From NCBI GenBank assembly GCA_021772835.1, contig JAJFLE010000041.1, positions 1 through 64,000 of the forward strand: DNA of 64,000 nucleotides, written 5' to 3'. Source of the DNA: Mariprofundus sp. (GTDB taxonomy: Bacteria; Pseudomonadota; Zetaproteobacteria; Mariprofundales; Mariprofundaceae). Shown piece by piece: positions 51,848 to 58,577 of this stretch. The notes below the pieces were generated by a model. It searched no databases. It was given only the letters and a program-made list of their open reading frames with translations, and had not been told where the DNA came from. The first letter of the stretch is position 1; each line of letters begins with the position of its first letter. Both the position numbers and the translations under genes were made by a program.

Positions 51848-52528
51848 ATGACAGGTTTTGATTATCAGATTGTTCGCAAGGCCAATCGCAAAACAGCCAG
51901 CATCATCGTCAAGGCCAACAATGAGATTGAGGTGCGTGCTCCAACCCGTATGCCAAAATCCCTGATAGAGCAGTTTGTGCAAAACAAGCTGCAGTGGATC
52001 AACAGGAAACGTCAGTTTAACAGTGAACAGCGCTCCCTCTTCGTGCCCAGATCATTCAGCCACGGTGACCCGTTTGAACTGCTGGGCAGCACATACACGC
52101 TGCAGCTGCAGCAAGGTAAACGTTCCGTACAGATCATCGATGATGAGCTGCATGTTTCGCACCCCGACCCGCAACCTGAAAATATTCGGCGGCAACTGAC
52201 CCGCTGGTATCGTCAACAGGCCGAGCTTCATTTCAAACAACGCTGTGCCACCTTTGCAGAAATGCTCGGCAAACATCCCGCCTTTGTCGGCACCAAAGCC
52301 TATAAGAGCCGCTGGGGCAGTTGCCACCTCGACGGCAGAATCTATTTCAACTGGCGCCTGATTTTGGCGCCCGAGTGGGTGGTCGATTATGTCGTGGTGC
52401 ATGAGCTCTGCCATCTGGTTCACCACAATCACTCCAAAGCTTTCTGGCATCTGGTAGCAACGCTGTTTCCCGATTTCAAAGCCGCCAATAACTGGCTGAA
52501 ATGTCATGGCCTGACACTGGATTTATAA
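51848..52528 (+). CDS. YgjP/DUF45-type zinc metallopeptidase domain protein
   Basis: A 226-residue protein with the M48-like zincin motif VVVHELCHLVHHNHSKAFWH (HELCH…H). The upstream part ANNEIEVRAPTRMPKSLIEQ and FVQNKLQWINRKR matches the YgjP (DUF45) family. The middle piece KAYKSRWGSCHLDGRIYFNW is the constant RWGSC..G.i..NW block. It starts at the ATG 51848 after the hslO stop; a longer frame is antisense-like reading of hslO. No signal peptide. It is the last gene of the envelope-maintenance run. A shorter relative is at 24077. Confidence 0.88.
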   Translation: MTGFDYQIVRKANRKTASIIVKANNEIEVRAPTRMPKSLIEQFVQNKLQWINRKRQFNSEQRSLFVPRSFSHGDPFELLGSTYTLQLQQGKRSVQIIDDELHVSHPDPQPENIRRQLTRWYRQQAELHFKQRCATFAEMLGKHPAFVGTKAYKSRWGSCHLDGRIYFNWRLILAPEWVVDYVVVHELCHLVHHNHSKAFWHLVATLFPDFKAANNWLKCHGLTLDL

Positions 52529-52686
52529 GCTGCCCTGCCAAGCCCGCTTGACCCGCCAACCGATCAGCCCGGAAAATTTTCCCCCTTGCTGAAAAATTTT
52601 AATCCGCTAATGTGAAAGCAGTTTCACCCGATAATAATATTATGTAACCCTTGAACTGATCAGAATATCCTTTGAGAGGTCTGGCT

Positions 52687-53004
52687 ATGTTAAGAGTGAA
52701 AGTATGCGGTCTAAACTATCAGTATCAGCCCACCAACAGGCTTGAACGCGAACAATCCCGCAGTGACTGGGAGATTGAGAAATTCGATGCACCGTTCGAT
52801 TTCTACAGCGTGCACATCACCAGCCGTGGCAAACTCAATGAAGTAACATCCATAGACGAAATTGCCGAACAGTTTCTTGAAGGTGGTGGCAGTATCGTAC
52901 GTGAGAAACTGATCATTCCCGGTGTCGCTTCACTGATCAGCTGTAAAGATGCCGCAGGTCAGGTCTTCTCTTTTATCGCAGAAGATCAGTCTGGCAGCCA
53001 CTAA
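52687..53004 (+). CDS. Orphan protein, paralogue 1 (VOC-like module)
   Basis: A 105-residue protein starting MLRVKVCGLNYQYQPTNRLE. It then reads DWEIEKFDAPFDFYSVHITS and GKLNEVTSIDEIAEQFLEGG, then LIIPGVASLISCKDAAGQVF. The late pattern GGS…K..IPGva.l...D..G.vFsfi resembles one half of VOC/glyoxalase-fold proteins. No metal ligands stand out. AGAGGT is upstream of the ATG 52687; a longer frame opens at 52672. A paralogue follows at 53186. Confidence 0.55.
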   Translation: MLRVKVCGLNYQYQPTNRLEREQSRSDWEIEKFDAPFDFYSVHITSRGKLNEVTSIDEIAEQFLEGGGSIVREKLIIPGVASLISCKDAAGQVFSFIAEDQSGSH

Positions 53005-53185
53005 ATCCACAACCCGGAGGACTCGACATCACTAATGGGTTGATGGTTTCTCCTGATTGCAACGGTATCAAGACGCTGGAGTAAAAAGAACAGCTCCCGC
53101 GAATGCCATCCTCTGCATGCCAATGCGTTATTCCGAAAGCATTTTATTATGATAGGAGTATACTCGATCAGCGAGGTCAAAAAAG

Positions 53186-53491
53186 ATGCTGAGAATTAAA
53201 GTGTCCGACCTGAATTTTCAGAACAAGAGCGATAACCACCTTGAGCTTGAGCGCTTCCCAAGTGACTGGGCTATTGAAAAGATTGATGCACCTTTCGACT
53301 GCTATACCGTACATATAAACAGCCGCGGCAAGCTGAACAAGGTTGTTTCTGTGGACGATATTGCCACGATGTTCATTGAGGGTGGTGGCAGTGTCGTACG
53401 TAAAAAGCTGACCATTCCTGGAATTGCATCACTGATCAGCTGCAGAGATGCCAGCGGGCATGTATTCTCATTTATCGAAGAGCATCAATAG
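53186..53491 (+). CDS. Orphan protein, paralogue 2 (VOC-like module)
   Basis: A 101-residue paralogue of the preceding gene. LRIKVSDLNFQNKSDNHLEL, DWAIEKIDAPFDCYTVHINS, GKLNKVVSVDDIATMFIEGG and LTIPGIASLISCRDASGHVF line up block for block with paralogue 1. The two share the VH(I)(T/N)SRGKLN.V.S.D.IA core. GAGGT lies seven bases before the ATG at 53186. The 180-base gap between them contains no gene, so they are a tandem duplication, each with its own ribosome site. Function unknown. Confidence 0.6.
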   Translation: MLRIKVSDLNFQNKSDNHLELERFPSDWAIEKIDAPFDCYTVHINSRGKLNKVVSVDDIATMFIEGGGSVVRKKLTIPGIASLISCRDASGHVFSFIEEHQ

Positions 53492-53502
53492 ATTCAGCCG
53501 AC

Positions 53503-54102
53503 TCATCGCGGCATATAAATCGTAAAATCATTTTTCAAATAGTCGTCGTGCAACTGGCAATCCACACATAATGTATTACAAAACTCCAGCATCCGGTGTG
53601 GATCAGTACGCTGCAAGTCATGCGCTTTCAGATGTCGAGCATCGAGCATATTAAACGCAGTTCCCTTGCGACATAAATCGTACATCAAAGCGATCTGCCT
53701 GCGTGCATAGGCTCCGTCATCAAACAGCTGCTCATTCATCGCACCGGAGAGTATCACCCAGTCAAACGCAGCGGGTTCAAAATCAAAATCTGACAACTCA
53801 CCACAAAGCAGTGTGGCATCCGGATGCAGTCGTTCAGCTTCGCCAATCAGGTCGGGTGAAATATCCACTCCGGTAAAGCCCAGTGTTTTCCCATCTGCTT
53901 CAAACCAGCTTTTAAAATCCCCGAACCCGCACCCCACATCCAGCACCGAATCACCGGATTTTATACCGATCTCAGCCAGTACCCTGAAACGTATCTCCTG
54001 AATCTCCCGACTGCTCCAGTACAGTGCATTGGGGTGATGCCCGTGCCGTGTCAGGCTGTCCCGATGTTTATCAATAATGCGTTTGCGTTGCTCTTTTTTC
54101 AT
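53503..54102 (-). CDS. Class I SAM-dependent methyltransferase (paralogue of 25995-26657)
   Basis: A 199-residue methyltransferase. Motif I is SVLDVGCGFGDFKSWFEADG, the acidic residue is in FTGVDISPDLIGEAERLHPD, and the late block is FDWVILSGAMNEQLFDDGAY. The pattern YWSSREIQEIRFRVLAEIGI matches FWESRGVQEIRFKVLAEIGI in the gene at 25995, showing a common origin. The C-terminus YLKNDFTIYMPR also matches YQENDFTIYMRRPD there. Its ATG has no strong ribosome site. Substrate unknown. Confidence 0.8.
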   Translation of the reverse strand: MKKEQRKRIIDKHRDSLTRHGHHPNALYWSSREIQEIRFRVLAEIGIKSGDSVLDVGCGFGDFKSWFEADGKTLGFTGVDISPDLIGEAERLHPDATLLCGELSDFDFEPAAFDWVILSGAMNEQLFDDGAYARRQIALMYDLCRKGTAFNMLDARHLKAHDLQRTDPHRMLEFCNTLCVDCQLHDDYLKNDFTIYMPR

Positions 54103-54140
54103 TGGGTATATAGCCTTGCCCTGTTTTCAGTTAAAAGGTT

Positions 54141-54197
54141 CCACCCCGGTAACAAGAGCTCATGGAGCTCTTCCTCTTCGGAGGATAGCCGGGGTGG
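54141..54197. ncRNA. Compact three-way-junction RNA/DNA structure
   Basis: In 57 bases: closing stem CCACCCCGG (54141-54149) with CCGGGGTGG (54189-54197), nine base pairs. Hairpin two is AAGAGCTC-ATG-GAGCTCTT (54154-54172). Hairpin three is CCTC-TTCG-GAGG (54173-54184), with a UUCG tetraloop on the plus strand. Both inner stems are perfect. The element lies between the DUF3800 gene (ending at 54213) and the methyltransferase gene (starting at 54102), both on the minus strand. No T tract clearly follows in either direction. It may be a structured RNA, an attenuator, or a hairpin element of a transfer event. Confidence 0.6.
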
Positions 54198-54212
54198 TCG
54201 CATTTTCAGCAT

Positions 54213-54527
54213 TTAATAAAACTCAGTTTTGCCACTTCTGAACACATCCCATTCAGCATCAATACTTGCGCTGATGATGTCGTATGATCGAACATCTCCA
54301 CGCGACCACTTTCGATAAATTGCCCAGTTACAATAATCTACGACCTGCAAATTCAAGTTGGATTTTGATTGGTGATGATAAATTCGATAGGTGATTCCTT
54401 CATTCAACAGCGCCTTAAGCACCGACTTCACGCCTTTTTCCATCGCTTTCTTCTTTTTAGCTACAGGCATCACATCCGTAAACAATATCACCCGCTCATA
54501 GCCTTTGCCGTGAACATGTTTCTTCAT
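54213..54527 (-). CDS. DUF3800 C-terminal domain protein (probably truncated)
   Basis: A 104-residue frame whose end YRIYHHQSKSNLNLQVVDYC, NWAIYRKWSRGDVRSYDIIS and WDVFRSGKTEFY matches the C-terminus of DUF3800 (…LQ.aDyi.Wai.Rk.erGd.rsY.li…). Full DUF3800 proteins have about 200-300 residues with an RNase H-like fold, and the acidic N-terminal part is missing. It overlaps the TIR gene by 32 bases. The ATG at 54527 might be an internal codon of a broken longer gene. DUF3800 often occurs in mobile and defence islands. Confidence 0.6.
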   Translation of the reverse strand: MKKHVHGKGYERVILFTDVMPVAKKKKAMEKGVKSVLKALLNEGITYRIYHHQSKSNLNLQVVDYCNWAIYRKWSRGDVRSYDIISASIDAEWDVFRSGKTEFY

Positions 54528-55314
54528 TCAGAACAATAAGTTGCATAACTTTTTGTTGTATTTCGGAGTATTCAGGTATGTAGGTCTGAACATATTGATC
54601 AAATCCAAATAATGTTATCAGATAGGAATATAGCCTTACACCTGTTGTTCGATGGAGTGTGATAAACCCACGCCTATCGAGCACCTCCATGGAATCGGAT
54701 AACTCGCTTTCCGGGAAAACAAACTCTTCTTCTCCTTCACCAGCAAAAACTTTTTCAGGTTCAATGAGCAAATCCCCATGAGAAATTGCATCTTCACATG
54801 ACAGTTTAAGCACGAGATTGTCAGCCTTTGTCAGATCGGGAATATTGATAACTGATTCCTTGGTATATGAAGGTTGATCACCTATTGCCGGTTTTTCTCT
54901 GTGCCCAAAGATTGCGCCTATGATCCGATTGAAACTCGCATCGTAGTCGTCCAAGTTACGGATAGGCTCCCAAACTGTCGAACGAACACATTCAGGAATG
55001 ATGCATTCATCAATGACAACCGGAATTAATTTGCAGCCTTTCTCAATTCTTTTTATTAACCCCGCGTTTAGCTCTTCTTTTACCCAAGGTTTATCAACGC
55101 TAGCTTTTGATAGCACGACAATAACTGCTGAAGCTTCTCTGAGACCTTCCTCAAAAATTTTATCAACAAGGCTATCTCCGGGTAGCATTTCCCATTTATC
55201 TAACCATACATCAATACCATTTGCACGAAGCTTTTTGGCAAATGCTAATACAAACCTTTCTTTATCTTCTGAGGCATGACTTAGAAAAACTTTCGATGGC
55301 TGTTTATTGATCAT
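54496..55314 (-). CDS. TIR-domain protein (probable defence NADase/effector)
   Basis: A 272-residue protein with an N-terminal TIR domain (about 1-135): KVFLSHASEDKERFVLAFAK, VWLDKWEMLPGDSLVDKIFE and WVKEELNAGLIKRIE. In TIR NADases the acidic residue of the W…EL motif is catalytic; here Glu81 of KPWVKEEL fits. The C-terminal half (140-272) has no named domain. It reads SELSDSMEVLDRRGFITLHR and LITLFGFDQYVQTYIPEYSE, possibly a winged-helix-like sensor. The start overlaps the stop of the restriction-enzyme fragment (ATGA). Such proteins protect against phage by depleting NAD+ or signalling; that is family knowledge. Confidence 0.8.
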   Translation of the reverse strand: MINKQPSKVFLSHASEDKERFVLAFAKKLRANGIDVWLDKWEMLPGDSLVDKIFEEGLREASAVIVVLSKASVDKPWVKEELNAGLIKRIEKGCKLIPVVIDECIIPECVRSTVWEPIRNLDDYDASFNRIIGAIFGHREKPAIGDQPSYTKESVINIPDLTKADNLVLKLSCEDAISHGDLLIEPEKVFAGEGEEEFVFPESELSDSMEVLDRRGFITLHRTTGVRLYSYLITLFGFDQYVQTYIPEYSEIQQKVMQLIVLNEETCSRQRL

Positions 55315-55580
55315 ATCCTGCCCCCCGCAACGATTTGATTGCCGTGATTCGACAGGAATCCCAAAGCAACATCAGCCTGTCCTGCGTCTGAGATCGACAC
55401 TTTCGCCTGCCATTCCCGGCATTCTCCATGACCATCGGTAATGCCGGTATAACCAAGTACATTTCCAAACAGATCAGTAAGAAATTGCCCGTGCAGTGAA
55501 ACCTCTTTGATCTTTTTAAGGGAGCCGGACTGGAGTGAAGCTTGCCATTTGCGCAAAACTTTCAGGTGCGCATCGGGCAC
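55311..55580 (-). pseudogene. N-terminal fragment of a type IIG restriction-modification protein
   Basis: The 89-residue frame reads HLKVLRKWQASLQSGSLKKI, EVSLHGQFLTDLFGNVLGYT and REWQAKVSISDAGQADVALG. This is like the start of Eco57I-type proteins (…E.sLHg.FL.diF..vLGY…a…t…D…aDaALGFf…). The frame ends after NQIVAGGRI at a TGA inside a G-rich patch, where the homologues continue (…IvApIELKg…). The start is GTG at 55580. The remainder of about 900 residues is absent, and the TIR gene starts at the very stop. It cannot restrict DNA. Confidence 0.6.
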
Positions 55581-55780
55581 AGCACAGGACTGGCTTCAGC
55601 AATGCTTCGGAGAATCAGGTTTTTCTGAAACAACGGTATATGTGCCATAAATGCTCCCATTCCCAATAAAGACTATAGGGAATGCAAAAAGGAGTGCAAA
55701 AAGTATTTCGATCAACGATGCTTTGTGATGTTACCCATTGCCACGTCATTATTCCAAAATATACGCAACAAGGCCAGCTC

Positions 55781-56449
55781 ATGATCCCCTTCAGACTACT
55801 TGATACAGCCACCGAATACGGCACTACCATCCGGCTTTACCAACGCGGGATGGAATATTCGATTCGCGTGGACAAAGCCGGTGACCTGATGAACAGTCGT
55901 CAGCATCATTCTGAAGATGTGCTGGCTGAGCTTGCCTGTAAACCTGTCGCTGCACGGAAAAACGCCCATGTGCTGGTCGGTGGTCTCGGCATGGGATTCA
56001 CGCTGGCCGCAGCCCTTTCCCATGTGGGTAAATCAGCAACAGTCACGGTAGCCGAACTGATGCCTGCAGTAGTACGCTGGAACTATGAATTCCTGGGTAT
56101 TCTTGCAGGCAGCCCTCTCGAAGATGATCGCGTCCGCGTTGTTGAAGCAGATGTTGGTAACGTGATGAAAGAGCACAAAAATGGCTTCGATGCGATCATG
56201 CTCGATGTCGATAACGGGCCTGATGCATTCACCATCGATGACAACGATTCGTTATATGGACTGTGCGGGCTGAACAATGCCTATGACGCTCTCAAACCCG
56301 GCGGTGTTCTCACCGTCTGGTCTGGTTTTCCGGACACAGCATTTACCCAGCGCATGAAAAAAGTTGGCTTCAAGGTCGAAGAGAAACGCGTACGGGCGCA
56401 CAAGTCACAAAGTGGTAACCGGCATACAATCTGGATAGGTGTCCGCTAA
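55781..56449 (+). CDS. Spermidine-synthase-like (aminopropyltransferase-fold) protein
   Basis: A 222-residue protein with a Rossmann core. NAHVLVGGLGMGFTLAAALS is the glycine loop, ATVTVAELMPAVVRWNYEFL is the acidic beta2 region, and FDAIMLDVDNGPDAFTIDDN marks the active-site region. The gatekeeping loop D.Ddg.…(Y) of SpeE is altered here, so a different or lost substrate is possible. The ATG at 55781 has AAGG eight bases upstream; a longer frame from 55682 has no ribosome site. A copy of its 3' end (last 95 bases) recurs after the next gene at 58422. Confidence 0.75.
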   Translation: MIPFRLLDTATEYGTTIRLYQRGMEYSIRVDKAGDLMNSRQHHSEDVLAELACKPVAARKNAHVLVGGLGMGFTLAAALSHVGKSATVTVAELMPAVVRWNYEFLGILAGSPLEDDRVRVVEADVGNVMKEHKNGFDAIMLDVDNGPDAFTIDDNDSLYGLCGLNNAYDALKPGGVLTVWSGFPDTAFTQRMKKVGFKVEEKRVRAHKSQSGNRHTIWIGVR

Positions 56450-56545
56450 AAACTCATTGCGCTGATTGCTTAATCAGTCGAACTGGCCCTTTCTGCAAAC
56501 TCAGCTATGCTGAATGAAAGCAGGAGCTTTTCAGGGGAGGTATTC

Positions 56546-58420
56546 ATGAACTCAATTCTGTGCGGTCCAATTGTTCGGCGAACAACAACTTCTGCAGTTT
56601 ATATCTGGCTTGCAACCGAGCATGATGAGCAGCTGCTTGGTGAAATCAGACTCCGAGGTAGTAACGACGTCATCAGTTTCGACGGCGGAAGTAAAAAAGT
56701 TCAATTGGGCCAGAAACTTTATGTGCATCTTATTTGCCTGCATCCGGGCGCAGGTAGTTTTCCGAAGGACGTCATTCTCCACTACGATATTTCCCGCACT
56801 CTTCCTGACGGCCAACATCAGAGCCTGTTAGCGACGGATCAGGAGATTAAATATCCGGGAGAGCCCTACCCCGGCTTTGTTATCCCCAACAAGCTCAATC
56901 AGGTTTTACATGGATCATGCCGCAAGCCGCACGCTGGTCGTGTAAAAAAAGCATGGGGCAATATTGACCAGTTAACCGTTGCCGATGATCTGCTCGCAGA
57001 ATCTTTTCAAAGCCCCACAGATCGCCCCTCCACTCTACTTATGACCGGAGATCAAATTTACGCCGATGATGTGTCCGGCCCCATACTCAATCAGCTGATA
57101 AAGCTCGGCAATCATATCACCGGCTGGGATGAGACAATCCCGCGCAGGCGTCAGCTGAACTGGCATGGCTACACAACCGGGGATGATCATAAATGTGCTG
57201 CAAATATCCCTTTGTACGGAAGAGCTGCCTATCTGAACAAGAAGTATACGGGGGTTACATCAGGGAAAAAACGCAACCACCTGATAACATTCGGTGAATA
57301 TGCGGCCATGTATTTAATGGTTTGGGGTGGCCCGGGTGCAAAAGCTAATCTGGCCGATTGGCCTTCGGTGAAAGCAGGCGCAAGTTCAACCGCCTCCCCC
57401 AATGGTTATGAAAAAGAGCGTCAGCTGAGCAAAGCATTCTGCCAAAGCCTGGGGAAAGTGCGGCGTTTATTGGCGAATATTTCCGTATATATGATTTTTG
57501 ATGATCATGACATTACCGATGACTGGAATATTCATCCTGACTGGGAAAACAAAGTCAATGAAAGCCCATGTGGCAGGCGGCTTGTCGCTAACGGTCTTGC
57601 AGCCTATTGGGCTTTTCAGGGCTGGGGCAATAACCCCGATCAATTTGATGACCACTTTGTCACCATTTTGCATGAGCACCTCAGCAGTCAAAAGTACCAG
57701 GGTGACAAGGCCAATGCATTCGATGAACTATTATGGAAGAAAGAGGCTGATCGTTGGGCCTATGTGACACCAACGCGCCCTGCGATTATTGCTTTGGATA
57801 CGAGAACATGTCGACAGCAAGGAAAACGTGCCAGTTCACCGGCAGAGCTGATGAATCAGCCAGCTCTCGATTGGTTAAAAGCCAAACTGGAGCAAGCTGT
57901 TGATGCAGGAGGGAAACATGTTTGCATGATTTCCGCGACCCCGGTATTCGGCTTACAGGCGGTAGAAAATTTACAGCGCATTGCTTATGTGATTAGCGGT
58001 AATGCTGCTGCTGTTGATTTTGAATCGTGGAATGAAGGGTTCGATGAGCTTCAGGCTGCCATCACTTCTGTTTCCAAACGCCCTGAATCCATTGCCATAT
58101 TGTCGGGAGATGTGCATTACTCGTTCATGCGAAAAGGTAAATTCCAGACCAGCTCAGACAATATTATTTCTGTATATCAAATGACAAGCAGCCCTTTGCA
58201 TAATCAACCGCCAAACCTCCAATTCAGTCATCGCGATGTGCTGGTAACAGATGGCGGTTTTATCGAATCCCAGGAAAAGTCTCAGGGCAAAGCTACGACT
58301 ATTATTTCAATCAACAACCTTGCTCTGGTTAACTTTGATACGAATGGCAAAGTCACAGAACAAAAATTAATCACAACCCTGCCTGATGCCCAAAAGCTGC
58401 ATATGACATATAAGGTGTGA
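56546..58420 (+). CDS. PhoD-like metallophosphoesterase
   Basis: A 624-residue metallophosphatase of the PhoD/alkaline phosphatase D group. LLMTGDQIYADDVSGP holds the GDq.Yad metal motif, VYMIFDDHDITDDWN the second (DDHD…DDWn), and ILSGDVHYSF the third (GDVH). The N-terminal part is the beta-sandwich of the family (TSAVYIWLATEHDEQLLGEI). No signal peptide or Tat motif is seen, so unlike classical PhoD it may stay in the cytoplasm. The ATG at 56546 has GGGGAGG six bases upstream; the frame could begin at 56507. Located between the SpeE-like gene and its duplicated tail. Confidence 0.85.
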   Translation: MNSILCGPIVRRTTTSAVYIWLATEHDEQLLGEIRLRGSNDVISFDGGSKKVQLGQKLYVHLICLHPGAGSFPKDVILHYDISRTLPDGQHQSLLATDQEIKYPGEPYPGFVIPNKLNQVLHGSCRKPHAGRVKKAWGNIDQLTVADDLLAESFQSPTDRPSTLLMTGDQIYADDVSGPILNQLIKLGNHITGWDETIPRRRQLNWHGYTTGDDHKCAANIPLYGRAAYLNKKYTGVTSGKKRNHLITFGEYAAMYLMVWGGPGAKANLADWPSVKAGASSTASPNGYEKERQLSKAFCQSLGKVRRLLANISVYMIFDDHDITDDWNIHPDWENKVNESPCGRRLVANGLAAYWAFQGWGNNPDQFDDHFVTILHEHLSSQKYQGDKANAFDELLWKKEADRWAYVTPTRPAIIALDTRTCRQQGKRASSPAELMNQPALDWLKAKLEQAVDAGGKHVCMISATPVFGLQAVENLQRIAYVISGNAAAVDFESWNEGFDELQAAITSVSKRPESIAILSGDVHYSFMRKGKFQTSSDNIISVYQMTSSPLHNQPPNLQFSHRDVLVTDGGFIESQEKSQGKATTIISINNLALVNFDTNGKVTEQKLITTLPDAQKLHMTYKV

Positions 58421-58421
58421 T

Positions 58422-58515
58422 GAAAGTCGACTTCAATATCGAGCAACAGCGTGTACGAACACACAAGTCACAACGTAGCGACCCGGCATACGATCTGGAT
58501 CGGTATTCGTAAAAC
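58422..58515 (+). pseudogene. Decayed 3' end of a second spermidine-synthase-like gene
   Basis: GTCGACTTCAATATCGAGCA and following CACAAGTCACAA…CGGCATACGATCTGGATCGG repeat the last about 95 bases of the gene at 55781 (…CACAAGTCACAA…CGGCATACAATCTGGATAGG). The encoded text, VDFNIEQQRVRTHKSQ then (one-base shift) RHTIWIGIR, equals VGFKVEEKRVRAHKSQSGNR and HTIWIGVR there. A single-base shift and a stop break the frame. No other part of the gene is present, so the phosphatase gene sits between a whole copy and a broken copy of one gene. Confidence 0.75.
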
Positions 58516-58523
58516 CTGATTAA

Positions 58524-58562
58524 CAAAGAAAAGGCTCCCATGCATTGCCCTGCATGGGAGCC
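58524..58562 (-). terminator. Rho-independent terminator of the cytochrome gene
   Basis: GGCTCCCATGCA (58533-58544) pairs perfectly with TGCATGGGAGCC (58551-58562) across a six-base loop. Read on the minus strand it is followed by TTTTCTTTG. It is 15 bases after the cytochrome stop. Confidence 0.88.
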
Positions 58563-58577
58563 AAGATCACCTGTTGA

